Assembly: GCA_020091685.1 (NCBI GenBank)
Contig: CM034610.1
Span: forward strand, 25,208,094-25,272,093
Length of the DNA stretch: 64,000 bases
Source of the DNA: Lutjanus erythropterus
Taxonomy: Eukaryota > Chordata > Actinopteri > Lutjaniformes > Lutjanidae
Direction: 5' to 3'
Below are positions 1 through 19,940 of this stretch, one piece after another. A program made the position numbers and the translations under genes. Under the pieces are notes generated by a model. It did not search any database and had not been told where the DNA came from. It was given only the letters and a program-made list of their open reading frames with translations. Position 1 is the stretch's first letter. The number at the start of each line of letters is the position of its first letter.

Positions 1-6024
<6,024 letters not shown>

Positions 6025-6303
6025 CTTATAGCTGGAGCTTTTGAGGACAAGGTAGCCCTTCTCAATGAGGTCAAAGGTGAGCTTGAGGTACAGGTAGGAG
6101 CCCTGGCTCAGGGCCTTGAGGTGGGCGCTGAGCTTGCCGAAGGTTGTGTTGTCCATCTTGCCGTTGAGCGAGATGTTGTTCTGGATCTCCGGGCTGCTGT
6201 GGATGCGGTGCAGGATGTAGCCCTGCAGGTCCTGGTCGATGGCGTCATTCTCCTCCAGGCCGTCCAGGGAGATGCGGTGGAACGGCAGCGCGTTGGTAAT
6301 CTC
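6025..6303 (-). CDS. tanc2: tanc2 window exon 9: C-terminal part of the NTPase
   Basis: The exon encodes 93 residues in phase 0: [20 protein letters not shown], then [40 protein letters not shown] and [20 protein letters not shown], ending LKSSSYK. The [15 protein letters not shown] segment and the SQGSYLYL helix are conserved in TANC proteins and match the helical lid after the Rossmann-like core. The acceptor is GTTCAG before 6303 and the donor is GTACGA after 6025. Codons are GC-rich compared with the AT-rich introns on either side. Confidence 0.95.
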
Positions 6304-6833
6304 CTGAACAGTCAGAATCGGGAACTCGTTTTTAGCTTTATTGGTGCAGAGACATCTCGATAAATTTGACAACGTCCTCCGTACTTACTCACTTCTAATG
6401 ATTCATGTACAGGTTAAAAATAAAATGTATCATGTTATGAGTAATCCCTCATGAATGAAAGGTAAAAGGAGTGGAAAAAGGTCAGATTTTAAAAATACCT
6501 CTTTTCACATTCTCTGCAGAGTAGAGGCAAAACAAAAAGGTCAGAGACAAAGAGGGTAGAGTTGTATTCAAGACAAATTCAATGGCCAGTTTATGACCTC
6601 CAGTTGTTGCTGTTGTAAAACCCTCTCGCTGGCGGTGGTAACATTAACAGAATAATACGGTGCAGGGAGAGCTGAATTCATCGGTGCTGAATTTAAAAAT
6701 ATAACCTTTAGAGTTCGGCTGAATATGAAACAGCAGAGAATCAGATATGAACAGAAGGATTTATTGACCGTCTGTGTTCCACCTCAGTGTGTCTCAAACA
6801 GGGGGAGTAATATTGCTTGGTCTTCTCTGAAGC

Positions 6834-8099
6834 AGAGCCCAACCCGTATATTGATCAACCAATATTATCAGCAAGATATTGGCCTATCATAACCATATCA
6901 GTCTATATCGGTATGGGCATATATGTCATCTGATATGAAAACTTTTTCTTTTAAACAGAAAATAATGCAGATTTGTTTTTTGTTTTTCTTAATTCAGGTT
7001 TAATATATTTTAATATATTTTTTTGTTGTTTAGTTATTTATGATTATTAAAAATAGTGGTAAAAGTTTACTGTTTCAGTGACTTGATAACATTTTAAACA
7101 ATACAGTTTATTGTTGTTTTGCACTGTACTTAAGTACAATGTCAAAGTACTTGTACTTTACTTGAGTATTTCCATTTTATGTAACTTTATACTTCTACTT
7201 CATTACATCTCAGAGGCAAATATTGAACTTTTTACTCCACTACATTTTAACTGACAGCTTTAGTTACTAGTTACTACAACTTTTCATACCCTTCCTGTCC
7301 AGAGAAAACCATGTATCTCCAAACTTGGTGTTTTTATTTATTTTTCTGATAAACTGGAGGATTAAAGGGTCCTTTATGGGTTGAGAAAACTATTATTATC
7401 AAATTATTTATCATCATGTCTGGTGAAAGTTTACTGTTTCATAATGAAGTTTATTTTTTACTGTTAAATATCCTGCCTACATTGCATATCTTTATCACAA
7501 GTGTAAACCACTTTGGAGGGATCACTGCAAAAAATATGAGTTTATGTGTATATTCTATATTCTGTATGTTATTATTCTCTATTTATAATCCTAACACACC
7601 AATACAGTGCAATAATTCAACTGGCTGCAATGCATACAGCAATACTGTGATTTACATTGATATATATGTATTTTGTATTATGATGCACATTTGCTCATAA
7701 TTCCTCAAAATTCTCATGTCATTATTTTCTATTTCTTTACCTAGTTTTTTTTTTTTTATCTATATTTTGCTGTTTTGGAGAATAAGGCACATATCTTTTT
7801 ACCAACTTGCTTTTGTATATAATGAGCTATATAATTGCTAGATTATCTCTGTTTTATATTTCAGGAGAATGTACATATTTTTACATACTGATTTCATCAT
7901 TTTTTTGCTTATATATTTTTCTATTCTTGAAAGGGAGCATCTGCAACATGTCAACAATTCGTCCAGTGGATCAATAAAGCATTTCTTATCCTGATTATAT
8001 TCTGTATGAAGACCATCAGCTGATAAATCAATACTGGAATCTTTTTACTCCCTAATAGCGCTATCAGCATCAGCCCCAAGAAACCACGGGTTGGGCTCT
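6834..8099. mobile_element. Non-autonomous DNA transposon with 14-bp inverted ends
   Basis: The left end AGAGCCCAACCCGT (6834) is exactly inverted at the right end, ACGGGTTGGGCTCT (to 8099). The next bases (ATATTGATCAACCAATATTATC) and their partners near the right end read like the GATCGACCGATAT-type ends of common teleost hAT-like elements. I could not match target duplications by eye. The interior is AT-rich without a transposase and includes, near 7120-7280, a copy of the teleost repeat whose landmark is CTTGAGTATTTCCATTTTATG. Superfamily assignment is an inference. Confidence 0.65.
7118..7285. repeat. Common teleost repeat (ACTTGAGTATTTCC type)
   Basis: The segment carries ACTTAAGTACAATG, TTGAGTATTTCCATTTTATG and CTCCACTACATTTTAACTGA, words of a very abundant fish interspersed repeat. 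It lies inside the larger element 6834-8099, either as a later insertion or as part of it. A second copy is at 9745-9920. Confidence 0.55.
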
Positions 8100-8121
8100 A
8101 AGTTGAGTGTTACGAAAATCA

Positions 8122-8409
<288 letters not shown>

Positions 8410-9744
8410 CTATTTAGTAAATTTATGTATAACTGGCCTTCCTCAGCAGAAGCTTGGAAAAAAAGTAAGTTAGACCTATTTCTTTTTTGGTCAAACCTGC
8501 ATCCTCTCCTTGATAGAAGGTTTAAAAATCATATTTCGCTTCATATTCAAAAATTAAACATTGCAGATTTTGTTTTTGTCTCCATTTAAAATGAAAGCTT
8601 GCAACAAGGAATTTTGATCTTGATAATATTGAGTATGTTGTACACAAAAAGCCTCCAATATCACTAATATCATGCGCCAAGGACTCGAGTCATAAAAAAA
8701 ATGGATATACTGAAGTCTGAAGAGGCATCAGTGATGAACTGCTGAAAGCACTGCGTTTCAATGAGGCAAAAACCTTTAAATCATTACAAATTCCAGTTCA
8801 TTCTGAAGAATGTGAAGATATTCATACCAACACAGCAAATAAATCAAGGTTATACCGACTGAACAAGAGCGAGACAGACTTTGAAAGGCCTATTAAGTAT
8901 TTAGAGCTATAGAGCACCGTATTTTCTTGATTCTTGTTGTATAAATACATAAAATGTGTTCATACGGATGATTTCTTACACGCAGTGGCCCCAGAAGAGT
9001 TAAATACAATGTTGACAATCTCTGAGGACCACACGTTTTTATTGAAGTCAGCTAACGGAATAAAGTTTACCCTGCATATTCATCATTTGAAAAACCTACA
9101 GCTTTTTTTTTTTAATGATATTAAATTTATTTTCTACCTTCAGTCTATTCTGTGAGCGTTTTTTGCGTCCTGTTTTCGGGTACAAACCACCACGAATACA
9201 TTTAGATTTGAGAAAGCTGCAGTTTAAATGCACAATATGTAAATTCTGCCGCTTGGGTTCTCTCGCATTAAAACAACAACAAAAGACGTAGTTTAATGAT
9301 GCTGTCAAGCGGCGTGGGATCATGGGAGTTGTTTTCTTCGCTGTTAGACAATCATTATTGAGGAGGAAAATCTATCTGACATGATTCGGGCAGAAATCAG
9401 GTTCACAGACGAGGTAATATTAAAGTTTTACTCACGTATTGTTTAGTCACATTTGCGTTTTCCTTCCTCATTCTCTGCTGTACCCTTTTTATCACGTTTT
9501 TCTAGAAGTTCTAGCAACTACAGGCTACAAGGAAACGCTCCATTACTTTGGATAAATTAAAGATTTGTCTGCGCTTGAACTTTCTGGAAACATTTGTCAT
9601 GATGTAAGTACACAAGTCAACAAAAAATGTACACAAATATCTGTAATTTTCAAACATTTTAATAAAGAAAAGTTGCATTCTGTAGCTTTAAATAATTTTT
9701 AAACGAATGCAGGTAGTATATGAACCTCCTGGGAGGTAACGTCA

Positions 9745-9920
9745 GTGGTGGAAAATAAGTAAGTCGATTTAATCAAATACTGCAGTACAAATGTGAGATG
9801 CTTGAGTATTTCCATTCATGCAAATTTGTACTTTTTACCCCACTACTTTTGTCTGACAGCTTAAGTTACTTACATTGTGATTTTCCTAAATATTTTTTAA
9901 GTATTTCCTACAAGAAACTG
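9745..9920. repeat. Common teleost repeat (ACTTGAGTATTTCC type), second copy
   Basis: GTGGTGGAAAATAAGTAAGT, then GCTTGAGTATTTCCATTCATG, CCCCACTACTTTTGTCTGAC and AGCTTAAGTTACTT. The order matches the copy at 7118-7285 with considerable divergence. Confidence 0.5.
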
Positions 9921-9934
9921 CTTACTGTGGATTA

Positions 9935-10175
9935 TCTTGAGTAACAGGGTCCTGTTTTCGGAAAAGAGACCCTGGTTTTGGATTTTTCAAATGCATTTTT
10001 TTTTGCACTTTGAGCACCACAACATGAAAGCCATTTCGTCCCATTATATTGGAGAGCAGGCAGCCAATATCTCCAAAACTCTGCAATTCACACAAAAAAA
10101 TCTAGCTTGGTAAATAGCACTACAAGCCAGGAGAAAATGTGTGTTTTTGATTTTGAGGTGAACTGCCCCTTTAAG
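9935..10175. repeat. Foldback-type repeat fragment ending CCCCTTTAA (family M3)
   Basis: Contains ATATCTCCAAAACTC and ends GGTGAACTGCCCCTTTAA. The same words in the same order recur at 15360-15646, and the terminal part alone recurs near 51853-51890. The ends resemble the TTAAAGG ends of the other foldback families in the window. Confidence 0.5.
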
Positions 10176-10220
10176 TAAACAATCCAGACTTACAGATACG
10201 TAATACTGTTCACCTGTCTA

Positions 10221-10595
<375 letters not shown>

Positions 10596-10982
10596 TCAGT
10601 CGGAGAAACAGGAAAAGGTGTTCACTTCCATTCCCTCCTGATAATCCGACCTTTTACCAACCGCAGATCGGTGTCAGGGAGCATGGGAACGAGATGACAC
10701 ACTTTTAGAAATAACAGTGCAGAGACAGTTTTCCCAGCGTCTGCTGCAGCTACAACTCATCTGGGATTGAGTCAACTTCATGGTGGATGATTGCAGTATA
10801 ATGAAACATAATACTTCTCGTTTCGCTGTACGGTTTCAGCTATTAATAATTCATCGCTTCCGGCTGCCAAGAGAGACGGATTCGGAGTTAGCTCATGCAT
10901 GCTCATGTGATGATTGTTGCACGAAGGAGTCAAGTGTTAAACTGTCACATTTCACAGCAACGAACTGGAAACAAACATGTTT

Positions 10983-11008
10983 GAATGAATGAATGAATGA
11001 ATGAATGA
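10983..11008. repeat. (GAAT)n microsatellite
   Basis: Six or more GAAT units in a row, directly before the minisatellite element. Confidence 0.9.
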
Positions 11009-11034
11009 GTAAAGAGTCCTCGCGCGTAGACGCA

Positions 11035-11891
11035 CACTCTGAGAAACAAAAGGTTCTCACTAGAACCACAAAGGGCTCTTCAGCTTGGTTCCTGGTAGAA
11101 GCTTTTAGAAAGATTCCACTTGGAACCCTTTCAGAAAGTTCTACCTAGATCCCAACATAAAGGTTTATACCTAGAACAATCCGTGAAAGGTAGAACCTCC
11201 TATGAGAGGTTCTACAGAGAAGCCTTCTAGAGTGTGATGGTTCCACCCAGAATCCTCTCCAAGAGTTCTGCTCACAACCTTTCCACCGTCTAAGGGTGTA
11301 ATCTAGAACTGACTTAGCAGGTTCTACCTAGAACCTTTTTATATTTCAAGGGTTCTATCTAGGACCCACTCAGGTCCTACAGAGAACCTTTTTTATATTC
11401 CAAGGGTTTTATCTAGAATCCAGTCGGGTTCTACCGGGAACCGTTTTATATTCTAAGGTGTTTATCTAGAACCCACCCAGTGACTTAGTGGGTTCTACCA
11501 AGAACTTTTCTATATTCTATATTCTACTGAGATTCTTTTTATATTCTAAGGGTTCTATCTAGAACACACTCAGAGTTCTACTGAGAACCTTTTTATATTC
11601 TAAGAGTTTTATTGAGAACTCACAAAGGGATTTCTACAGAGAATCTTAATCTAGAACCCACTTAAGGGGTTCTAGATAAAAACCTCTGAAGTTCTTCAAG
11701 GATTACAACAATACCTGATGAACTCCAAAAAGTTCTCTGGATGAAAAGAGTTCTTAATGGAACCTTTAGTCTTACAAAGAACCCTTGGCAAGTCCTCCCG
11801 TCAAAAAAGTTTTCTTTCAGAAGCAGATGATTCTGGGTAGAACCTCAGACCTTCTGGAAGAACCCTTTTGGAACCCTTGTTTGTCAGAGTG
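11035..11891. mobile_element. Inverted-end element packed with GGTTCT/AGAACC minisatellite, copy 1
   Basis: The left end CACTCTGAGAAACAAAAGGT is mirrored by the right end, whose complement reads CACTCTGACAAACAAGGGTT. Between them lie about 55-bp degenerate monomers of the form GGTTCTA-TCTAGAACCCACTC, CTACTGAGAACC and TTTATATTCTAAG. No reading frame is present. The same ends and interior occur at 21192-21960 (right end lost) and, in reverse orientation, at 50742-51805. This is a non-autonomous element by structure; the transposase family is unknown to me and no clear target duplication can be read. Confidence 0.75.
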
Positions 11892-13154
11892 TGGGGACAG
11901 ACGAGTTTTCAGAGAGGTTAGTCAACAGAACAACAGCAGCAGGTGTGACCGAGCGCTCGGGGGGACAGAGAGATCACACAGAGTTTGAATTTTCAGGAGG
12001 AAGTGGCAGCGATCAGAGGGCAGTGAGGAAAAAGAGGGATGAGGGGGGAAAAAAAAAACGACTAATCAAAATGGAATGCTAATTTTTGGTCACAATGGAA
12101 TAAAGGGCTTTAAAACAAAAGGGGGTGAAAAGGGGAGTGAGCTCAATTATTAATGCACAGAGTTAACAAGATCTAATAGCTTGGCTGGGAAATGGCTTTC
12201 TGCAGGTATAAATATTTCATAAGGCTCCCTGGCAAAGTTGTTTTTTCTTTTTTAAACACATCTGCATAATGCATCAGACTGGGACTCGGGATGCAGATGG
12301 CTACGCAGCAGGGGAGGGGGGACCGCGGCGTGACGGCAGACACGAGGAAGAGCAGGAAAAGGGAGCCGGTTTCACACATCATATAGGTTTAAATCGCAGG
12401 CAGGTTAAAACAAGTCAGTCCGGTTCATTTAAGACAAAAAAGAGCTGCACAAAACTTTGAATGTTTGAAAAAAAAAAAAAAGGAGCAAAGTCCCAGCTTA
12501 TCTCCACCTGTTTTGAAGTCGACCACCCCAGGAGCGAGCCCTGTGTGAGTCCATGATAGCTCGCAGGTGGCACCAAACTTTGACTTTCTTTCAAAAGCCT
12601 GAAACCGTATCATTTCTCACAGAGCCCGAGCCGTGTCTGCGCTCGCACTGTGGAAAGGCGCTTTTCAAAAGAGCGAATCATCAGCTATCCCGCCACCTAT
12701 GTTGTCACTAATTGAAAAATTAAGACATAAAACAGAGGCATTTAAAATTATTCCTGCAGTTTTTCTATTACGGACAGACTGAGAATTTCACGCTGAACCA
12801 CAAACACAATGAACACGTACTATTATATTAAAATGGGCAGTTTAGTGATACAACAATATTTCCTCTTAATTGTTGTGCATGTAGTGCTGCTCTTTGATGA
12901 AGGAGTGAAAGAAAGAACTGACAATTCAGTTGTAAGCAAATGAGTCCCCTAACACAACATTTGGCAATTAAATATATATATTTATATACATATTTCTCTT
13001 ATTTAACACAACTATTAAAGGAAAAATGGAAATGGAGGTGTGGGCAGGTAGAAAGGTTCATAAGTGGCTTGGGTTTAGGTATCATCTTCGTGTAATATAC
13101 AGTGAATCAACTGAAAGTAGGACATTTCATATGAAAATCACTACATGCACACTT

Positions 13155-13832
13155 TATTTTTGCAGGACTGGCTGACAAAAGGGATAATTTCCATTTGGCT
13201 CAACATCAGTTTAAGTATATGCTATACTTAGAATATTTTTCCATTGCTTTACCCTGCTGTCAGACAGCCTTTTCTGACAGGAAACCACTGTAAAGTAACC
13301 TAGATACTGCTTGCTCCAAATCAACCAAACTCCATTGGCAAAATGGGTCATTTTACCTCGCAGCAAACGGGAGTTGCTGTTCTACCACTGCCTTGATCTG
13401 ATAGTTGTTTAAGTTATTGTGTGACTTTGGTGTTAAAAGATTAGTTCGGATTCCCTGAAGTCACACAATGACACCAAAAAACTAACCAGTCAAGGCAGTG
13501 ATAGACCAGTGACTGCATTGTTAAAGGTATCGGTAAAATTGCTGATTTTGCCGATGGAGTCTGGTTGAGCAAGAGAGTACAATACTTATCTTACATAACA
13601 ACAGTTTCCTGTTGGAAAAAGCTGTCTGCCGGTAAGGTAAAGGGGTGAAAGTATTTTAAAAGTACAGTGAAACAGTGGACATTTTTTTTAACTGTCTAAA
13701 ACATGCTTTGCTGCTGATCCTGTCCACAGCAGTTCACTGTTTAGCTTCCTTGCTGGTCGACTGGCATCTACTGTAGTTAAAACACTGACTATCAATCAAT
13801 ACTTCACAAATAGCCTGAACTATCCCTTTAAG
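13155..13832. mobile_element. Foldback element family M1, copy 1
   Basis: Two arms of about 300 bp face each other around 13430-13450. Landmarks are CAGACAGCCTTTTCTGACAG, AACCAAACTCCATTGGCAAA, the central GTGTGACTTTGGTGTTAAAAG and the right end AACTATCCCTTTAA. The same order is found at 52714-53706, 57680-59070 and 59811-60627. The left end is worn. Confidence 0.65.
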
Positions 13833-13848
13833 GGTGTTTTGTTTGTGT

Positions 13849-13875
13849 AAATGTGTGTGTGCGTGTGCGTGTACA
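13849..13875. repeat. GT-rich tract near the exon 6 donor
   Basis: An imperfect (GT)n/(GC)n stretch which in the transcript is CA-rich and lies about 23-49 bases beyond the donor of exon 6. Confidence 0.85.
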
Positions 13876-13897
13876 TGGTCACGGGTGGATCTTGTAC

Positions 13898-14022
13898 CTG
13901 AGACGCCAGCCTCCTCATGGCTTCTTCCTGACGCCGCCTCATCTCAGGGGTCCCGGGACAGCTGCCTCCTCCCAGGGTGCCATGAGTGGGCTGGGGCTGG
14001 GTGAGAGGGAGCCCCTCTCCAT
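13898..14022 (-). CDS. tanc2: tanc2 window exon 6: linker within the NTPase region
   Basis: The exon encodes about 41 residues: [20 protein letters not shown], then [21 protein letters not shown]. The [22 protein letters not shown] helix is conserved in TANC2, whereas the Pro/Gly-rich start looks slightly shorter than the mammalian sequence I recall. The acceptor is GTCCAG before 14022 and the donor is GTACAA after 13898. The intron to exon 5 is only 146 bases. A CA-rich stretch on the transcribed strand lies some 25-50 bases beyond the donor. Confidence 0.93.
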
Positions 14023-14493
<471 letters not shown>

Positions 14494-15154
14494 TTAACGT
14501 TTTGTAATAAGAGTCTCCACCATTCTTGCAGTAATGCATCTGGAAACTGAAAAATGGTGAGTTACTGTGTAAAAAGCTCTCATATTAACATGCTAATAAT
14601 GTATTGCAAGTCATGGGTGCATACATACTGTATATAATTAACAACATGAAAGCACATGTAAACACAAACACCCACATTTCTATGCATAAACAAGCGCTTC
14701 ATTATTTCCCTCATATACAGTCAATATATGTGTTCTCAAATAGGAGATATTTATTGTTTAAATGGACGGTTAGTTGCCTTCGATTTAACATTTTTCACTA
14801 TATGGCCGTGACTTCACAACTGAGTGGAGAAACGTCTGCCTTTTCCCTGTCAAATAAATAAATAAAATAAATAAAATTAAACAGTATAATATAACTAGAT
14901 TGAACTCAACCTGTGGTGCTAAAATACATTTGAAAAACTCGACAGCCATGTCTCTTTCCGGACATCATGACTCCGTTACTCAAGATAATCCACAGACCCT
15001 GTTGTGTGAGTTTCATGTAGGAACTTTTTTCTTTCCACCAAAATGCACCCACCACGCAGTGTGCATCTAGTCATGGATGAGAAGCTTGTGCTTGTCAGTG
15101 TGTGGGGTGTAAATGTTAATGTTGTTCTCCTTGGCAGGACTGTAACGTCTCATC

Positions 15155-15300
15155 TAGAGCTGCAACAGTCAGTAGATTAATCGATTAGCTTTAGCTTTTA
15201 TCTTATTCTGACACTTTATAGACCAAACAGCTAATCAATCCAATGAGAAAATGATCGACAGTTTAGTTGATGATGAAAATAATCGTTGTACTCTCATGCA
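15155..15300. repeat. AT-rich teleost repeat (GCTGCAAC-GATTAATCGATTAG type)
   Basis: AGCTGCAACAGTCAGTAGATTAATCGATTAG followed by GACCAAACAGCTAATCAATC and AAATAATCGTTGTA. A better copy is at 48478-48722 and a short one at 54330-54372. Superfamily not determined. Confidence 0.5.
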
Positions 15301-15359
15301 TGAGTAGATTCATGCTTCCCTCTGCACGGTGATATACTTGGTGTGGTAGTTTGGAAGAG

Positions 15360-15646
15360 AAAATAGTTCCTTCATGAAACAAGGTCTATGGATAATCTTC
15401 AATAACCAGGCCATAATTTCTGGAAAGAGACATTACTGTTGAGTTTTCCAAATGTGTTTTTGTTTTTGGTTCTTTAAGCACCGACAGCTGATTGCCATCT
15501 AGTTTGATTATATTAGAGAAAAAGCAGAAATCTCTGCAGCTGATATCTCCAAAACTCAGGAACTCAACACCAAAACTATCTTGATGGATAACTAGTACTT
15601 CAGGTAAGAGGAAAACCATGTATTTTGGGGTGAATGGTCCCTTTAA
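15360..15646. repeat. Foldback-type repeat ending GGTCCCTTTAA (family M3)
   Basis: Shares ATATCTCCAAAACTC and the terminal GGGGTGAATGGTCCCTTTAA with the fragment at 9935-10175. A possible opposing part, TCAAGATAATCCACAGACCC, lies near 14980. Confidence 0.5.
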
Positions 15647-17935
15647 AGTCCACAATAATACACTTCCTTTGTTTTAAGTGAATGTGTAAAAGAAACCTGT
15701 GATGAGTTCATGGCCACCACAGTTCATTTAAACAATAAAAAAAAAACCCAAAACATTTAAACCACACAAATATTGACTGAAATATTGATTTCGGGGTGAC
15801 CTGGGTAACAAATATAAATAAATTATAAACTAAAATATTCATGTTATTTAACATTTAAGATCGAAATCAATTAAATAACCTTCTAAAAAGTGCGTCTTCT
15901 GAGATTAAATGTACACTGATGCATTAGTAATTAACATGTGAAACGTATATTATTCTGTGGCAAACTGCACATTCAAATCCTTTCAATATATATGGACATG
16001 CTGCATATAAAATGTCCTAAGTTTGGAAAATAAAACGCTAAAGATAAAGTTGAAGTATTATATTTTATGTAAAGCCGACAGCCATAAAATGTAGCTTCAG
16101 AGTTCAAAGGGAGCGACTACTTTAACCGTCCAGACTTGTGTGCTCAAGGCGCATTTTGATGCAGAAGAAAATCTGCAAAAAGTCAAGGGAGTGACTCCTT
16201 TAACAGCCACTGCTGCCGACTGTTGGTTTTACTCACTAGAGGGAGTCATTAAACTAAAGTCCTCCAGAGGTTGGGCATCTTTCCTGCAGAACATATGGAC
16301 CATTAAAGACTAATGAGGGTAAAATGAATCTGGTATGAACTTCTGAAAGCTGTGTGATAAATTCAGTGTAAAAATTTAGTCGGCTGCTTCTGGGTGTCAT
16401 CTCCCGGGTGCCGTCTGCAAAACCGATCTGAGCTTTGAGAATAAAAACATGCTCTCTTCTATCTGCTGCGTCGTTTCTTTAAATGTTATATCAGCATCTA
16501 GTAATTAGAATGTGAGTGGTTACGTGAATAATCCAAACACTTTGCTGGCAAGAGAGCGTGACACTCGACTGGAGCACTTTGACATGTAAAGCACCAGCCC
16601 AGCGAGCAGAGAACGTGCCGCCTGATGCAACAAATGAAAATTAAAGTAACTTACGTGACTGGGATTGCCAGGCATGGGTGTTATTAGCAGAAGCTGAGAC
16701 GAACAGCAAGCATAAGACAGACAGAGACAGAAAGAGAGCAAAAGGAGACAGAGAGTGATGACAGAAGAAGGAGAGAAAGAAAAGACAGGCAGTGAGGGCA
16801 GGAATGAAAACTGGCAGCAAGTGTGTCAGAGCACAAGGCAAAAGGTGTAGCTCAATGAAACAGAAAAAAAAAAAAGAGGAAGCAGCTGGAGCATCAGCAC
16901 ATCATGATGTCAGAAACATGGGGAACCACCAGACCGGGGTCGATTACTAATTGAAATCCTTTGAATTACATTGAGCGTACTCCTCAGTGTGTCGGGAGGG
17001 GAGGTCGGGGAAGGTTTGCACTTTTGGGAGAATCTAATTGGTTCCATTGCGCCGGGCAAGATCAATCAATCCCAATGAAAATAACTGAATCCAGTCCTGG
17101 TGGTAATTCAACCCTCAGATGCGAGACTCCAACCTCAACTCCAGAGACGGCTCTGTGTGTGTTACAGGCTGCTAAAGTCAGCCACATCTTAGCATAAAAT
17201 ATTACAGAAACTTTGAAAAGTCTTTGCCAGGCATCAGCTTTTGGCTGCTGAAACCAGGAGGACAGGACACCTTACCCCCGAAGACTTCACAAATTTTCTT
17301 TTTATTTTCATTCAGGTTCATCTTATTTGTCAGCACTCTGGATCAACCAATACGTTTTTTTCTGGGTCAATATTATTATTCGATATTTCAGTAAAAATTA
17401 ACATCTGTTTCAAAATTAAGAATAACACAAACTCCAGCACAAAACTGTATATGTTTAAATAAATGTTGCAAAAGAAAAGGTTTCAGCATTGTTTTAAAAA
17501 ATACATGCAGCAAATAAAGTCAACTGAGATTTTAAATAAATAAACTTTCATAAAGTACAAACAAATAAAATTAGTAAAACATAAATTTGAATTCAAATTT
17601 AAATCTTTCTCTCAGGTCTCTGACCTCCTGCACAGTAACGCTCAGTGTTGACAGGCTGACATGTGACCAATCAGATAGCGTTGTGGGCGGGACGTTGAGC
17701 AGAAGAATGGTGCGTACAGGCAAAGAGCCAGCCAGGCCAATAATCAGTCGGCCTGTAATCTGCATATTAGTTTGTAATGTTGACTTTTCACCCCTCAGTC
17801 AAACAACAGTTTTGACTGTAACTATTTTAACAAATATTAAAAATGTGTATATGTTACGGTTCATGTTTTAATGTTTGCTGTCCCTATATTTTATGTTAAG
17901 GCCATGAATTGGTTGCCAATGGTAACCAGGCAACT

Positions 17936-18240
17936 AGGGTTGCAAAAATTGATGGTTATTGTACCGTGTACATTTGCTTATCTGCGTGTTGTAACACTGT
18001 GTTAGTTTTATTAAAAAAATATTTCAAGTTCATGTCAAGTTTCATGTCTGGCAGGACATTATTTTGTCAAATTATAATAAAGTATTCATTAAACCAAAAC
18101 CTTCCTTTGTTTTCATTCCTTTAAAGGTATTGTAACTGATGATAATAATAATAATAATTGTGTGAAACCATACAGCATGAAACTGTGATATTTTCTGAGA
18201 CGTTATCATACTGTGAAAATCTCATATTGTTGCAGCACTG
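17936..18240. repeat. Worn inverted-end repeat
   Basis: The left part AGGGTTGCAAAAATTGATGG and the right part CTCATATTGTTGCAGCACTG face each other, with GAAACCATACAGCATGAAAC and TGTGAAAATCTCAT between, words of a common fish repeat with GGTTGCA ends. A (GATAAT)-like run lies at 18140. Confidence 0.4.
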
Positions 18241-18763
18241 CTGGTGAACTCTAAATCAACCTCAGTGAAGGACAAATCCCAAGTTTGGCGTTATGAGAGA
18301 AAGCCTCAGACAAACTGTAAAATCAGATTTTCACCTCAGTCTGTCTTTTTTGTTCCTCCGCTGAGGTTAAATTCGATCAGATTCTTGCAGTGTGCAGTGA
18401 GAAATAGCTGCTGGTCAGATGATCGCCAGTGCAGTAGTTCATTTCACACTCTGCAGCATATTAGCAATGAGCACACAGTGAGTCAGAGCTGCTGAAGGAA
18501 ATATGTATCATACATTAGACTACTCGGATAAGATGGTGCAGAATTCTTCTGTGTCTGCAGAAATGTTCTGTTCTGTGTGCAGGTACAGTGCTGGAAAATG
18601 TATCACGAGGGCAGTGAGTGAGAGTTACATTAGAGCTGTATGTCTTCTGTAAATGACTCCAGTGTGCTGATTAGGGGCATTGCTACATAATATAATGAGC
18701 TGATATTGCTCTTAATGTATTCTTTTACCACACAGCACTCCAAAGTGCTGCTGCAAGCATGGC

Positions 18764-18787
<24 letters not shown>
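18764..18787. repeat. T24 homopolymer
   Basis: A run of 24 T. On the minus (transcribed) strand it is poly(A). Confidence 0.95.
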
Positions 18788-18794
<7 letters not shown>

Positions 18795-19037
18795 TGCTAA
18801 TTATAATCGCAGAGTGAAAAGAAATGCGATGATCATGCTGAGAATATTCTTACTTATGCAATCAGCAAAAAGTACAAACAGATATACCTGGAAGTGGGTG
18901 AAAAGCTGTCTTCTTTTTCCACTGAGTGCACGGCCAGCACTGCATTTTACTGCACTAAGCTCTGTGCCCGCTGCAGCCCGATGTAATAAAAGACATTTCA
19001 TCCATATTCCCTGGTCAGATTATTTTAGTGCTAACTC

Positions 19038-19038
<1 letters not shown>

Positions 19039-19080
<42 letters not shown>
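19039..19080. repeat. (AC)21 microsatellite
   Basis: A perfect AC run. Confidence 0.97.
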
Positions 19081-19083
<3 letters not shown>

Positions 19084-19669
19084 CATAAACACACAGTCAG
19101 ACAGAGACAAAGCACAAGCCGCACCAACAAAGATTAACTTAATATAAGATTAGTTAGAACCAGAGTTCAGCAAAACTAGGTTTAAAATGAGTAAATCCAC
19201 CAAGCAGTGTTGCACAGTTAAGAACTAATCTCAGGTTAGTAAATCAAAGTTTAATGATGTAAATGAGGCGACTGCTTCTGCAAATAAAAAAAAAAAAAAA
19301 AGACAAGTGGTGTCAGGACCTAGAAGAGGTGGCTAGCAATGGCTAGCAAGAATACCTTGAATTACCTTAAATAAATTGTGTATCTCTGTATCTGAACAAT
19401 GTTGGAAACATTTCAGATAATTTAAGTACATAACAAAATATATAACATAGGTCTGGCGGTTTTAGACATTGTAATGTGGAAATGTTATTGTTGTATATAT
19501 TGTTTTAGTTGTAGTTTAACATTTTGGTGCAACAGAATTCAATTTATCCCCATCATAATATAAGTTAAAGTTAACTAAACATTACATTTGCTACCCAGAA
19601 AAAGAAACACTTGTTGGCCAAATTATTATCTGGAGTGAAAGAAAAAAGGGATGCATCATAAAACTCTAT

Positions 19670-19940
19670 GTTGTATTTGCTAGCTAGCCAGAAAGTTAGA
19701 TAGCCTAGTTGGTCTATTCATGATGGCCTGAGTAGACTTTTTGCTAGCTAGCAAAAGAGTAAAAAAAACAAATAAACAAACAAACAAAACCCTTTATGTT
19801 GTTTGCAAGCTGGCTAAAAGGTTAACTAAACATACTGTCTGCTATGTAGCCAAAAGGCTAACTAAACTTTATATAATTTGTTAGCTAGCTCAAAAGTTAG
19901 TTAGCCCAGTTAGTCTACTCATGTTGGCTTGGCAAGTACG
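19670..19940. repeat. Imperfect repeats with GCTAGCTAGC and AGTTAG words
   Basis: Units such as TTGCTAGCTAGCCAGAAAGTTAG and TTGTTAGCTAGCTCAAAAGTTAG, each followed by AGCC(T/C)AGTT(G/A)GTCTA, occur twice about 200 bases apart, with shorter related units between. It looks like an old local duplication. Confidence 0.5.

Noticed and set aside
6121-6363. Open frame antisense to tanc2 exon 9
   Set aside because: Shadow of a GC-rich coding exon; no independent support.
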